A stretch of 64,000 nt of DNA, from the NCBI RefSeq assembly GCF_003646465.1, contig NZ_QZEX01000008.1, positions 1 to 64,000 on the forward strand, in the 5' to 3' direction. Source of the stretch: Chachezhania antarctica (GTDB lineage Bacteria > Pseudomonadota > Alphaproteobacteria > Rhodobacterales > Rhodobacteraceae). Shown in pieces: positions 54,636-63,832 of this stretch (the first letter of the stretch is position 1; each line of letters starts with the position of its first letter). Below the pieces are notes generated by a model. That model searched no databases, had not been told where the DNA came from, and worked only from the letters and a program-made list of their open reading frames with translations. A program made the position numbers and the translations under genes.

Positions 54636-55595
54636 TCAGGCGGCGGAGATCAGTTCCGACTGCGCCACGATCACTTCGGCCTGACGGATCGACGCCAGAT
54701 CGACCAGCCGGCCCTTGTAGACGGCCGCACCCGTGCCGGATTTCTTGGCGTCTTCCATCGCGGCCAGGATCTCGCGCGCTTCGGCCACCGCGGCCTCGGA
54801 CGGGGTGAAGACCTCGTTCGCCAGCGCGACCTGGTTGGGGTGGATCGCCCATTTGCCGACCATGCCCAAAGTGGCCGACCGCAGCGCCTGCGCCTTGAAG
54901 CCCTCGGGGTCCGAAAAGTCGCCGAAGGGCCCGTCGACAGGCAGCACGCCATGGGTCCGGCAGGCGGCGACGATGGCGGTCTGCGCCCAGTGCCACGGAT
55001 CCGACCAGTACTTCTGGCCTTCGCGCAGCATGTAATAGTTTTCCTGCGTCCCGCCGATGCCGGTGGTCTGCATCCCCATCGAAGCCGCGAAATCGGCAGC
55101 CCCCAGCGACATGGCCTGCAAGCGCGGCGAGGCGGCGGCGATTTCTTCGACATGGGCAATGCCCGCGGCGGTTTCGATGATCACTTCAAGCGCGATCTTC
55201 TTGGTCCGGCCCTTGGCACGCTCGATCGCGGTGATCAGCGCGTCAACGGCATACATGTCGCCGGCACAGCCCACTTTCGGGATCATGATCATGTCGAGTC
55301 GCTCGCCCGCCTGTTCGACGACGTCGACGATGTCGCGGTACCAATAGGGCGTATCAAGACCGTTGATCCGGACAGACAGCGTCTTCTTGCCCCAGTCGAT
55401 ATCGCCGATGGCCTGAATGATGTTCTTGCGCGCCTCGGCCTTGTCATCGGGGGCTACGGCATCTTCCAGATCGAGGTTGATGACATCGGCCGCGCCGGCT
55501 GCCATCTTTTCGAAGATCGCCGGACGCGATCCCGGGCCGAACAGCTGACACCGGTTCGGACGCGCGGGCGGAGCAGGCTGGACACGGAAACTCAT
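54636..55595 (-). CDS. mcl1: L-malyl-CoA / beta-methylmalyl-CoA lyase, 319 aa
   Basis: A HpcH/HpaI-type (CitE-like) TIM barrel: CQLFGPGSRPAIFEKMAAGAADVINLDLEDAV is split over the CoA-binding N-terminus; the metal-binding Glu is in ALEVIIETAAGIAHVE near residue 141 and the Asp in SLGAADFAASMG near 168. GMVGKWAIHPNQVALANEVF is typical. The length equals that of Rhodobacter Mcl1, which cleaves malyl-CoA and beta-methylmalyl-CoA in the ethylmalonyl-CoA pathway of acetyl-CoA assimilation. GAGG precedes the ATG. Confidence 0.92.
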   Translation of the reverse strand: MSFRVQPAPPARPNRCQLFGPGSRPAIFEKMAAGAADVINLDLEDAVAPDDKAEARKNIIQAIGDIDWGKKTLSVRINGLDTPYWYRDIVDVVEQAGERLDMIMIPKVGCAGDMYAVDALITAIERAKGRTKKIALEVIIETAAGIAHVEEIAAASPRLQAMSLGAADFAASMGMQTTGIGGTQENYYMLREGQKYWSDPWHWAQTAIVAACRTHGVLPVDGPFGDFSDPEGFKAQALRSATLGMVGKWAIHPNQVALANEVFTPSEAAVAEAREILAAMEDAKKSGTGAAVYKGRLVDLASIRQAEVIVAQSELISAA

Positions 55596-55949
55596 TGGGC
55601 AAAACCTCGTTCGATTCGAAGGGTGAAGGTAAGGATCTTTCTCAATCCTGCTTTGATTGTGATATAAAATTACGCGGGCTACTGTGCAAGTGCAGAAAAT
55701 TGGCCGAAAGGATATGGAAGCTTATGCGCGGCCCCGATATGAGAGGCCAATGCATTCGGTCTGGACCGATGGGTTTCAGGGCCGTGGCCCTAGGCCGGAA
55801 CGGGCCGGATCGCGCAGTTGTTTCAAAGCTTTGCCTCAATCCGGGGCAATTCGCCCTTCCCGAATCCGGGCGAAATGATATGCCATCTCATCGGCTGGAT
55901 CGCCTGACGCGGCGCGTTACAGTTCGTCCAAAGACGGGAGTCTGACACC
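55596..55949. other. Divergent promoter region between mcl1 and dgcN
   Basis: About 350 bases with no supportable gene. The A+T-rich part around 55655-55675 (GTGATATAAAATTA) is a good candidate for promoter elements. No palindromic operator stands out. Confidence 0.45.
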
Positions 55950-56951
55950 ATGATCGAAACACCGTATCTTCTGTTCCTGGGCGACGCTCCGGACCAATTG
56001 GCTGCAAAAGTGGCACAAGGCATCCGCGACTGGCGCCCCGACAACGCCGTGGGCCAGTTCCGCCTGCCGGGCTGCGCCGTGAGCGTGGGCCTGAACGACA
56101 TGACGCTGGAAGAGGCCAAGGCCGCCGGTGCCAAGACGCTTGTGATCGGCGTAGCCAACCGGGGCGGCGTGATTTCGGACAAGTGGAAGGCCGTGTTGAT
56201 CGAGGCGCTGTCGATGGGCTTTGACCTTGCGTCTGGCCTGCACAACCTGCTGCGGAACGAGGCCGACTTGGTGATGGCGGCCAAGGCCAACGGCCGGATG
56301 CTGCACGATGTGCGGATCCCGTCGGTCCAGTACCCCATCGCCAATGGCGAGAAGCGTACCGGCAAGCGGATGCTGGCCGTGGGCACCGACTGTTCCGTGG
56401 GCAAGATGTACACGGCACTGGCCGTGGACGAGGAAATGCGCAAGCGCGGCATGAAAAGCTCCTTCCGCGCGACCGGCCAGACCGGGATCCTGATCACCGG
56501 CGATGGTGTGCCGCTGGACGCCGTGATTGCCGATTTCATGGCCGGCTCCATCGAATACCTGACGCCCGACAATGACCCCGATCACTGGGACATCATCGAA
56601 GGGCAGGGCAGCCTGTTCCACGTGTCCTATTCCGGCGTGACGCTGGCCCTGATCCATGGTGGCCAGCCCGACGCGCTGGTGCTGAGCCACGAGCCGACCC
56701 GCGCCCACATGCGCGGCCTGCCGGGCTATCAGCTGCCGACGCTGGAAGCCGTGCGGGACATGGCGCTGTCGCTGGCGCAGGTTGCGAACCCGGATTGCCA
56801 GGTCATCGGCGTGTCGGTGAACACCGCTGCAATGTCCGAGGCCGAGGCGCTGGATCACCTGAAGGCGACCGAAGACCGGATGGGCCTGCCGGCCGTCGAT
56901 CCGTTCCGGACCGGCGCGGGCAAGCTGGTGGATGCGCTGGCGAAAATCTGA
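55950..56951 (+). CDS. dgcN: DUF1611 family D-glutamate N-acetyltransferase, DgcN-like, 333 aa
   Basis: A P-loop-like GTDCSVGK at residues 145-152 and the DUF1611 blocks ATGQTGILITGDGVPLDAV and EGQGSLFHVSYSGVTLALIHG. DUF1611 proteins paired with an enolase-superfamily epimerase have been described as DgcN-DgcA, a D-glutamate route through N-acetyl-D-glutamate. Both partners are present here, with a D-amino-acid aminotransferase downstream, which strengthens the call. Cytoplasmic. The next gene starts 99 bases later. Confidence 0.8.
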   Translation: MIETPYLLFLGDAPDQLAAKVAQGIRDWRPDNAVGQFRLPGCAVSVGLNDMTLEEAKAAGAKTLVIGVANRGGVISDKWKAVLIEALSMGFDLASGLHNLLRNEADLVMAAKANGRMLHDVRIPSVQYPIANGEKRTGKRMLAVGTDCSVGKMYTALAVDEEMRKRGMKSSFRATGQTGILITGDGVPLDAVIADFMAGSIEYLTPDNDPDHWDIIEGQGSLFHVSYSGVTLALIHGGQPDALVLSHEPTRAHMRGLPGYQLPTLEAVRDMALSLAQVANPDCQVIGVSVNTAAMSEAEALDHLKATEDRMGLPAVDPFRTGAGKLVDALAKI

Positions 56952-56995
56952 AACCGGGTCTGACCGGTAGCCCTGAGCGGGCCGGTCCGACACGT

Positions 56996-57045
56996 CTCCC
57001 GGCGGGTGCCTCCGGCGGGAGTATTTGGAAAGAGAAGAAGGGGCA
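56996..57045 (+). repeat. Common Rhodobacterales intergenic palindrome
   Basis: TCCCGGCGGGTGCCTCCGGCGGGA followed by GTATTTGGAAAGAGAAGAAG. The GCCTCCGGCGGGAGTATTT type of sequence is familiar as a frequent intergenic element in this order. Here it sits directly upstream of the dgcA ribosome binding site (GAAGGGG). Confidence 0.5.
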
Positions 57046-57050
57046 GGCGC

Positions 57051-58016
57051 ATGGAGCGGATCGTGACGCGGGATGTCTTCCGCCTGGCTCAGGTCTTTAC
57101 GATCAGCCGGGGGGCGAGGACCGAAGCGCAGGTGCTGAGCGTGACGCTGAAGGATGGCGATCACGCGGGCTGGGGCGAGTGCGTGCCTTACGCGCGCTAT
57201 GACGAGACGCTGGATTCGGTCGAGGCCGAGATCGCCGGGCTGCCGGAGGCGTTCACGCGCGCTGATCTGTATGACCTGCTGCCGGCGGGTGCTGCGCGGA
57301 ATGCCGTCGATTGCGCGCTGTGGGATCTTGGGTGCAAGAAGGCAGGCAAGCGGGCCTGGGAACTGGCCGGATTGCCCGCGCCGGGGCCGGAGATCACCGC
57401 CTACACGATCTCACTGCTGCCCGCGGACGAGATGAAGGCCGAAGCCGCGAAGAACGCGCATCGGCCGCTTCTGAAGATCAAGCTTGGCACGCCCGATGAC
57501 ATGCCACGGCTGGAAGCGGTGCGCGCCGGTGCACCCAAATCGAAGATCATCGTGGACGCGAACGAAGGCTGGTCGGCCGAGATCTATGCCGATCTGGCGC
57601 CGCATCTTCTGCGCCTTGGCGTGGCGATGGTGGAACAGCCGCTGCCCGCGGGCGATGACGATTCGCTTCTTGGTATCGACCGGCCGGTGCCTGTCTGCGC
57701 CGATGAAAGCTGCCACGACCGGGCGGATCTGCCGAAGCTGATCGGCAAGTACGACATGGTGAACATAAAGCTCGACAAGACCGGCGGTCTGACCGAGGCG
57801 CTGGCGCTGCGCGATGCAGCGCGGGCCGAAGGTTTCCAGGTCATGGTCGGCTGCATGGTGGGGTCGTCGCTGGCGATGGCGCCGGCGGTGCTGGTGGCGC
57901 AGGGCACCGAGGTGGTGGATCTGGACGGGCCCTTGCTTTTGGCTGAAGATCGCGAAAAGCCGCTGTTTTATGATGAAAAAGGCGTGCATCCGTCGGATGC
58001 GTCGCTTTGGGGATAG
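57051..58016 (+). CDS. dgcA: Enolase-superfamily epimerase/racemase, DgcA-like (N-acetyl-D-glutamate racemase), 321 aa
   Basis: The mandelate racemase/muconate cycloisomerase fold: KxK catalytic lysine in LLKIKLGTPDD, metal ligands in IIVDANEGW, MVEQPLPAG and VCADESCHD, and the second lysine in VNIKLDKTGGL. Closely related to L-Ala-D/L-Glu epimerases; the pairing with a DUF1611 gene points to the DgcA role. Cytoplasmic. It is followed after 11 bases by a D-amino-acid aminotransferase. Confidence 0.8.
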   Translation: MERIVTRDVFRLAQVFTISRGARTEAQVLSVTLKDGDHAGWGECVPYARYDETLDSVEAEIAGLPEAFTRADLYDLLPAGAARNAVDCALWDLGCKKAGKRAWELAGLPAPGPEITAYTISLLPADEMKAEAAKNAHRPLLKIKLGTPDDMPRLEAVRAGAPKSKIIVDANEGWSAEIYADLAPHLLRLGVAMVEQPLPAGDDDSLLGIDRPVPVCADESCHDRADLPKLIGKYDMVNIKLDKTGGLTEALALRDAARAEGFQVMVGCMVGSSLAMAPAVLVAQGTEVVDLDGPLLLAEDREKPLFYDEKGVHPSDASLWG

Positions 58017-58027
58017 GAGTAAGGCCC

Positions 58028-58888
58028 ATGCGTACGGTCTATGTGAACGGAGAATACCTGCCGGAGGACGAGGCGAAGATTTCGATCTTCGACCGGGGCT
58101 TCCTGATGGCGGATGGCGTCTACGAGGTGACGAGCGTCCTCGATGGCAAGCTGATCGATTTCGACGGCCATTACGCCCGGCTGGAACGGTCGCTGGGCGA
58201 ATTGGACATGAACAACCCCACCACGCGGGAGGAGCTGCTGGAGGTTCACCGCGAACTGGTTGCGAAGAACGAGATCGTCGAAGGCATGGTCTACCTGCAG
58301 GTCACGCGCGGGTCGGCCGGGGACCGGGATTTCGTCTACCCGGATCCGGAAACAACCAAGCCCACGATCGTGCTGTTCACCCAGTCGAAGCCGGGGCTGG
58401 CGCATGCGCCGGCCGCGAAAGTGGGCTGGAAGATCATCACCATCGAGGATCAGCGCTGGGCACGGCGCGACATCAAGACGGTGCAGCTTCTGTACCCGTC
58501 CATGGGCAAGATGATGGCCAAGGCCGCGGGCGCCGATGATGCCTGGCTGGTTGAAGACGGGCACGTGACCGAAGGGACGTCGAACAACGCCTATATCGTG
58601 AAGGACGGCAAGATCATCACGCGGCAGACGTCGAACGACATCCTGCACGGGATCACTCGCGCCGCCGTTCTGCGCTTTGCCAAGGAAGCGCAGATGGTGG
58701 TGGAAGAACGTCCCTTCACGGTGGACGAGGCCAAGGCGGCGGACGAGGCCTTCGTGACCTCTGCTTCCAGCTTCGTGATGCCGGTGGTCGAGATCGACGG
58801 CGCCGCGGTGGGCGCCGGAGAACCGGGCCCGGTGGCCGCGCGCCTGCGCGAGATCTACCTGGAAGAAAGCCTGAAGGCAGCGATCTAG
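58028..58888 (+). CDS. dat: D-amino-acid aminotransferase (class IV), 286 aa
   Basis: A fold type IV PLP enzyme: SIFDRGFLMADGVYEVTSVLDG is the N-terminal signature, Lys150 in WARRDIKTVQLLYPSM is the cofactor lysine, and VTEGTSNNAYIVKDGKIITR is the cofactor loop. Length and sequence are of the D-alanine/D-amino-acid type rather than branched-chain. AGGAG lies nine bases upstream. It converts D-amino acids to keto acids, with D-glutamate as the expected by-product, which DgcN/DgcA could then process. Confidence 0.86.
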   Translation: MRTVYVNGEYLPEDEAKISIFDRGFLMADGVYEVTSVLDGKLIDFDGHYARLERSLGELDMNNPTTREELLEVHRELVAKNEIVEGMVYLQVTRGSAGDRDFVYPDPETTKPTIVLFTQSKPGLAHAPAAKVGWKIITIEDQRWARRDIKTVQLLYPSMGKMMAKAAGADDAWLVEDGHVTEGTSNNAYIVKDGKIITRQTSNDILHGITRAAVLRFAKEAQMVVEERPFTVDEAKAADEAFVTSASSFVMPVVEIDGAAVGAGEPGPVAARLREIYLEESLKAAI

Positions 58889-58919
58889 GTCGGCCCGGAA
58901 ACCGTCTGTCCGGGGCAAG

Positions 58920-58987
58920 CCGTTTGAAAACGGTTTTCGGAAGTGCTTTGATAAAGCACGTCCCAAGGCACCTTGAAGAGCCTTGGG
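58920..58987 (+). terminator. Three consecutive hairpins after the D-amino-acid cluster
   Basis: CCGTTT / AAACGG (58920-58933) followed by TTTT, GTGCTTT / AAAGCAC (58943-58959), and CCCAAGGC / GCCTTGGG (58962-58987). The first, with its T run, is the likely terminator; the other two may protect the 3' end or belong to the leader of the next gene. Confidence 0.6.
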
Positions 58988-59113
58988 CCGTCGCAATCGC
59001 GTGTACGATGCCACGGCACCGCGCGCTTGATTTCTGACAGTGTCTCGACTGTATTGTGCACGGTCGTGACGCGTTGCCATCCGAAGGCGCGTTTCAAGCA
59101 GGATGGAGCGCCC

Positions 59114-60376
59114 ATGTTCCCGGTACAATTGCAGAGTGTCATCGGCCTGATCGTCATCCCGGTTTTTGCCTGGGCGATACGGGACCGGTCGCAACCGCTT
59201 GATATGAAGCATGCCGCGCGGATCGTCGCGGTGGGCATAGGGATGCAGTTGATCATCGCCGCGCTGATGCTGAACGTCCCGGCGATCGAGGCCGCCTTCG
59301 CCGGCGTTAGCCGTGGCGTCACGGCGCTGCAGGCCGCGACGGGCAAGGGCGTGCAGCTGGTCTTCGGCTATCTGGGCGGCGGGCCCCCGCCCTTCGACGT
59401 GACGAACCCGGCCAATGCCTTCCTGCCGGCCTTTCAGGCGTTTCCACTGATCCTGCTCGTCTCGGCCCTGACGAGCCTGCTGTTCTACTGGGGCATCCTG
59501 CAGAAAGTGGTGAAGGGATTTGCGGTGGTCCTGCAGCGCTCGATGGGCGTGTCGGGGCCCATCGCGACGTCTGCGGCCGCCAATATCTTCATGGGGATGA
59601 TCGAGGCGCCGCTTTTCATCAAACCCTACATGCGGGTCATGGATCGCGGGGCGCTGTTCGCCGTGATGACGGTGGGGCTCGCCACCATCGCGGGCACGGT
59701 GCTGGTTCTTTATGCCTCGATCATCCAGGGCGTCGTGCCGGATGCGGCGGGGCACCTGATCGTGGCCTCGGTGATCTCGGCCCCTGCCGCCTTGATGCTG
59801 GCGCAGCTCATGGTGCCGACGACCCCGGGCGATATCGAGGAACTGCCCGAGGACGCGCCGGAGGATCAAGCGACAAGCTCCATCGACGCGCTGACGAAGG
59901 GGACGCAGAACGGGGTTTTGCTGCTGGCGGGCGTGGTGTCGACGCTGATCGTCTTTGTAGCCATCGTCACGATCATCGACCAGATCCTTGGGGCCGCGTC
60001 GGGAAGCTGGGACTTGTCGCTTGAGAAGATCTTCGGCTGGCTCTTCGCGCCCGTGGCGTGGCTGATCGGTGTCCCGTGGGAGGAAGCCAGCAAGGCCGGC
60101 AGCCTTTTGGGGATCAAGACGGCCGTAAACGAATTCGTGGCCTTCGCCGAACTGGGTCAGGACACCACGCTGTCGGAACGCACCCGGCTGATCATGACCT
60201 ACGCGCTGGCGGGCTTCGCCAATTTCGGATCGGTCGGGATCATGATCGGGGGCATGTCGGCCATCGTGCCGGAACGGCGCCCGGAGATCGTGGAACTGGG
60301 TATGAAGGCGCTTGTCTCGGGCACGCTGACCACGTTGATGACGGGCGCGGTGATCGGGGCGATGTCGTTCGGCTGA
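59114..60376 (+). CDS. Concentrative nucleoside transporter (CNT/NupC family), 420 aa
   Basis: About ten membrane segments. NIFMGMIEAPLFIKPYM is the substrate-binding signature in the middle, and TYALAGFANFGSVGIMIGGM near the C-terminus is the second conserved half-helix block. It imports nucleosides with Na+ or H+. ATG chosen 8 bases after GGAG. It stands alone, with no nucleoside catabolic genes next to it. Confidence 0.92.
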   Translation: MFPVQLQSVIGLIVIPVFAWAIRDRSQPLDMKHAARIVAVGIGMQLIIAALMLNVPAIEAAFAGVSRGVTALQAATGKGVQLVFGYLGGGPPPFDVTNPANAFLPAFQAFPLILLVSALTSLLFYWGILQKVVKGFAVVLQRSMGVSGPIATSAAANIFMGMIEAPLFIKPYMRVMDRGALFAVMTVGLATIAGTVLVLYASIIQGVVPDAAGHLIVASVISAPAALMLAQLMVPTTPGDIEELPEDAPEDQATSSIDALTKGTQNGVLLLAGVVSTLIVFVAIVTIIDQILGAASGSWDLSLEKIFGWLFAPVAWLIGVPWEEASKAGSLLGIKTAVNEFVAFAELGQDTTLSERTRLIMTYALAGFANFGSVGIMIGGMSAIVPERRPEIVELGMKALVSGTLTTLMTGAVIGAMSFG

Positions 60377-60451
60377 CGAAAGGTCTCACTGTTCGGGTGG
60401 CACTGTCCGTCCTAAGGTCGGGCCAAGGTTACGTCGTAAAAGGGGACGGTG

Positions 60452-61411
60452 ATGGAAATTCTGGGTCTGGTACTGGCACTCATCCCGCTGATTGCGGTCG
60501 TCCTGATCGGCGGGCAGATGATGAAGACCCGCGCGCTGGCCCGGGCGGCGGAAAACGCCGTGCCGCAGGTGGGGCAGATCGTGAAGGTGCGCGGCGGGGC
60601 CATCCATTACGTTGATCGCGGGCCGCGGGATGCGCCGGTGCTGGTCATGATCCACGGGCTGGGGGGCTATCTTCAGCACTTCACCTATGCCGTCTCCGGG
60701 CTGATGGAGGCCGATTACCGCGTCATCGTGATCGACCGCCCCGGCTGCGGGTATTCACAGCGCAGCAGCGACGATCTGGCCGCGCTGCCCGAACAGGCGC
60801 GCATGATTGGCGAGGCGCTGGACGCTCTGGGCATCAAGCGCGCCACCGTGGTCGGCCATTCGCTGGGCGGCGCGGTGTCGCTGGCGCTTGCGCTCGACCG
60901 GCCGAAATTGGTGGCGAGCCTTGCTCTGATCTGTCCGCTGACGGCCTACGAGGACGGCGAGATCGAGGCTTTCAAAGGCATCAACATCCCGTCCCCCTTC
61001 ATGCGGCGGCTGCTGGCGACCACGGTCGCGGTGCCGATGGCGCAGAAAAAGGGGGCGGAGACGCTGAATATGGTCTTCGCGCCCGAGCCGTGGCCGGAAG
61101 ACTTCGTGATCCGCGCGGGCGGCGTGCTGGGCATGCGCCCGCAAAGCATCGTCGCCACATCTGCGGACTACGTGATGAGCCACAAGACCATCGCCGCGCA
61201 GGAAGCGCGCTACGGCGCCGACCTGAAGGCGCCGGGCGGGGTGCTGTTTGGCGCCGAAGACGCGCTGCTGGCGCCCGAAAAGCATGGTGCGAACATGCAG
61301 GCCCATGGGCTGGAGTTCGAAACCCTGCCCGACCGCGGCCACATGATCCCGATCACCGCGCCCGAGGCCTGCGCCGATTTCATCCGGCGCATGGCAGCGA
61401 AGACGGCCTGA
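60452..61411 (+). CDS. Membrane-anchored alpha/beta hydrolase, 319 aa
   Basis: An N-terminal membrane helix (residues about 3-22, LGLVLALIPLIAVVLIGG) precedes a classical hydrolase domain: oxyanion region VMIHGLGGYLQHF, nucleophile Ser in VVGHSLGGAVSLAL near residue 136, and catalytic His in LPDRGHMIPITAPE near the C-terminus. A GTG one codon earlier is an alternative start. Substrate unknown; similar to the haloperoxidase/epoxide hydrolase group. Confidence 0.85.
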   Translation: MEILGLVLALIPLIAVVLIGGQMMKTRALARAAENAVPQVGQIVKVRGGAIHYVDRGPRDAPVLVMIHGLGGYLQHFTYAVSGLMEADYRVIVIDRPGCGYSQRSSDDLAALPEQARMIGEALDALGIKRATVVGHSLGGAVSLALALDRPKLVASLALICPLTAYEDGEIEAFKGINIPSPFMRRLLATTVAVPMAQKKGAETLNMVFAPEPWPEDFVIRAGGVLGMRPQSIVATSADYVMSHKTIAAQEARYGADLKAPGGVLFGAEDALLAPEKHGANMQAHGLEFETLPDRGHMIPITAPEACADFIRRMAAKTA

Positions 61412-61420
61412 CGGCAGGGC

Positions 61421-61753
61421 CTAGGCCTTGTCGGTGCCGACGTTCTCGGCGAAGGCGGTCTTGAACGCGTCTTTCTGGGTGTCGGTCGCCTCGGTCTGAT
61501 GCCGGGCTTTCCATTCGTCCATGGTCATGCCGTAGAACATCTCGCGTGCTTCGTTCTTGCCGATCTCGATCCCGCGTTCGGCGGCGGCTTCCTGGTACCA
61601 GCGGCTCAGACAATTGCGGCAGAACCCGGCCAGGTTCATCATGTCGATGTTCTGCACGTCGGGGCGGTCTTCCATCAGGTGCTGGCGCAGCCGGCGGAAG
61701 GCGGCGGCCTGAAGCTCGATCTCGGTCGGGTCGGTGCTGGACAGTTCGGACAT
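61421..61753 (-). CDS. DUF1244 family protein, 110 aa
   Basis: The conserved Cys-containing block NLAGFCRNCLSRWYQEAAAERGI and the MFYGMTMDEWKARHQ block define DUF1244. A small helical cytoplasmic protein of alphaproteobacteria and relatives, function unknown; the C-x-x-C may bind metal. The start MSELSSTDPTEIELQAAAFRRL fits the family, although the frame is open upstream. Confidence 0.9.
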   Translation of the reverse strand: MSELSSTDPTEIELQAAAFRRLRQHLMEDRPDVQNIDMMNLAGFCRNCLSRWYQEAAAERGIEIGKNEAREMFYGMTMDEWKARHQTEATDTQKDAFKTAFAENVGTDKA

Positions 61754-62001
61754 CTCGGGTCTCCTCTCGTCGGGCCGGCCTGAACGGCCTGACCGTGTTG
61801 CCTTCAACATAGGGTCGGACGCCGGGGATCGAAAGGCGCGGCAGCGGTCCCACACTCGCAGACCGAATTGCCCCCGCGGCTTCGCGCGCAATTGTTTGCG
61901 TTAACGTCGTCTGAAATAACCCCGATCAACGCGGGGGCCGTTCGGCCTTCGTGCGCTGCGCCGATAGGGAGGGGGCGGCGTCTTTATTGGAGGACAGGCA
62001 T

Positions 62002-63450
62002 TTGCGCCGCAATAGAAACGTCAAGATCGTGGCCACGCTCGGGCCCGCGTCTGAAACTTACGACATGATTCGTGCGCTCCACGAAGCGGGAACCGACGTG
62101 TTCCGGCTGAACATGAGCCACGGCACCCACGAGGAGATCCGCGAAAAGCACCGGATCATCCGCGAAGTCGAACGCGACGTGGACCGCCCCATCGCGATCC
62201 TGGGCGATCTTCAGGGGCCGAAGCTGCGGGTGGGCACTTTCGCGAATGAAGCGGAAGAGCTGGAGATCGGGGCGACGTTCCGGTTCGACCTGGACGATGC
62301 GGACGGGGACGCGACCCGCGTGTACCTGCCCCATCCCGAGATCTTCGCCGCCCTGAAACCGGGTGCGAACCTCCTGGTGAACGACGGCAAGATCCGCCTG
62401 CGGGTCGAAAACTGCGGCCCCGATTTCGCGGAAACCCGGGTGATCGCCGGCGGCACGATTTCCAACCGCAAGGGCGTGAACGTGCCCGACGTGATCCTGC
62501 CGCTGGCCGCGCTGACGGAAAAGGACCGCGAGGACCTGGAATTCATCTGCAAGCTGGGGGTCGACTGGCTGGCGCTCAGCTTCGTGCAAAGGCCCGAGGA
62601 CGTGCACGAAGCCCGCGCCCTGGTCGATGGACGCGCGGCGATCATGGTGAAGGTCGAAAAGCCCGCGGCGATGGAAAACTTCGAAGCCATTCTAGACTCG
62701 TGTGACGGGATCATGGTGGCCCGTGGCGATCTGGGCGTGGAAATGCCCGTGCACGCCGTGCCGCCGCTGCAGAAGAAGATGATCCGGCTTTGCCGGGCGG
62801 CGGCCAAGCCGGTGATCGTGGCCACGCAAATGCTGGAAAGCATGACGGCCAGCCCCCTGCCCACCCGGGCCGAGGTGTCGGACGTGGCGACGGCGATCTA
62901 CGAAGGCACCGACGCGATCATGCTGAGTGCCGAATCCGCGGCCGGGCAGTATCCGGTCGAGGCGGTGACGATGATGGACCAGATCGCGACCGAGATCGAA
63001 GCGGACCCGAACTATGCCCAGATCATCCGCGCCTCGCGCGGGGAACATCGGGGCGGCGGCGTGGCCGAGGCCATCGTGGCCGCCGCGCGGGAGATCGCCG
63101 AGACGACCGAGATCAAGGCGATCTGCTGCTTCACGCAATCGGGCACGACGGCGCTGCTGACCGCGCGGGAACGCCCCGGCGTGCCGATCGTGGCGATGAC
63201 CCACTATCGCGGCACGGCCCGGCGTCTTGCGCTGAGCTGGGGGTGCCAATGCGTGATGACGGCCGAGCTTTCGCGGTTCAAGCAGGCGGTGGTCAACGCG
63301 GTGCGCGCGGCGCGCGCGGGCGGGTTTGCCGGGAACGATGACCAGATCGTCGTGACCGCGGGCGTGCCCTTCAACATGCCGGGCACGACGAACATCCTGC
63401 GCGTGGCGCCCTGTGACGAGCGGCTGATCTACAGCTCGGAACCCGGCTGA
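62002..63450 (+). CDS. pyk: Pyruvate kinase, 482 aa
   Basis: Starts at TTG with a perfect GGAGG eight bases upstream; no ATG or GTG fits, since the conserved RRNRNVKIVATLGPASETYD begins right there. VFRLNMSHGTHEE holds the metal/ADP site, IMVKVEKPAAMENFEAILD contains the active-site Lys and Glu, and MVARGDLGVEMP is the family signature. It transfers phosphate from PEP to ADP, the last glycolytic step, and completes the Entner-Doudoroff route encoded at 39-42 kb. It overlaps the next gene by TGATG. Confidence 0.96.
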   Translation: MRRNRNVKIVATLGPASETYDMIRALHEAGTDVFRLNMSHGTHEEIREKHRIIREVERDVDRPIAILGDLQGPKLRVGTFANEAEELEIGATFRFDLDDADGDATRVYLPHPEIFAALKPGANLLVNDGKIRLRVENCGPDFAETRVIAGGTISNRKGVNVPDVILPLAALTEKDREDLEFICKLGVDWLALSFVQRPEDVHEARALVDGRAAIMVKVEKPAAMENFEAILDSCDGIMVARGDLGVEMPVHAVPPLQKKMIRLCRAAAKPVIVATQMLESMTASPLPTRAEVSDVATAIYEGTDAIMLSAESAAGQYPVEAVTMMDQIATEIEADPNYAQIIRASRGEHRGGGVAEAIVAAAREIAETTEIKAICCFTQSGTTALLTARERPGVPIVAMTHYRGTARRLALSWGCQCVMTAELSRFKQAVVNAVRAARAGGFAGNDDQIVVTAGVPFNMPGTTNILRVAPCDERLIYSSEPG

Positions 63451-63722
63451 TGGACCGATCCGGGTGGGGTTTCCTGCGGCGCCTAGCGGATCTTGTTCCG
63501 CTGACGCCGGACGTTTCCCTGATCCTGGGGCTCTTCTTCCTGTGCCTTTACATCCCGTCGCGTCTGGCCGCCCTGGCCGAGCGGCGGACGCCCTGGACAG
63601 CCTGGATCATCGGGGTGTCCGGGGCGATCCTTGTAGGCTCGGCGGTGGTGCGGCAGTCGTACACACTGGCCGAGATCCCCGACATCTTCTATCGCGTCAT
63701 CGCGCCGCTGGTGCCTTTCTAG
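63450..63722 (+). CDS. Small inner-membrane protein, 90 aa
   Basis: Shares one base with the pyk stop codon (TGATG). Two hydrophobic segments: residues about 23-40 (VSLILGLFFLCLYIPSRLAAL) and 50-68 (WIIGVSGAILVGSAVV). No recognised family. Translational coupling to pyruvate kinase makes it real, but its role is unknown. Confidence 0.7.
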   Translation: MDRSGWGFLRRLADLVPLTPDVSLILGLFFLCLYIPSRLAALAERRTPWTAWIIGVSGAILVGSAVVRQSYTLAEIPDIFYRVIAPLVPF

Positions 63723-63752
63723 GCAGCAGAGGGCAGTTCCCGGTTCCGGGAG

Positions 63753-63832
63753 GCGGATCGCCTTCGGCCGGGCCCGCCCGCCCACCCCGGTGCCTGCCTG
63801 CGGCAGGCACCGCCCGTCCGAAGGCGATCCGC
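63753..63832. terminator. Large nested inverted repeat before rpmI
   Basis: Outer arms GCGGATCGCCTTCGG (63753-63767) and CCGAAGGCGATCCGC (63818-63832) are perfectly complementary. An inner perfect hairpin, GTGCCTGCC / GGCAGGCAC, lies at 63790-63810. There is no T run. It may end the pyk transcript or be another dispersed palindrome; the GGATCGC core also occurs in the palindrome at 24205. Confidence 0.6.

Noticed and set aside
57968-59869. A 633-residue minus-strand frame
   Set aside because: Antisense to the D-amino-acid aminotransferase and nucleoside transporter, Arg/His-rich and without family features.
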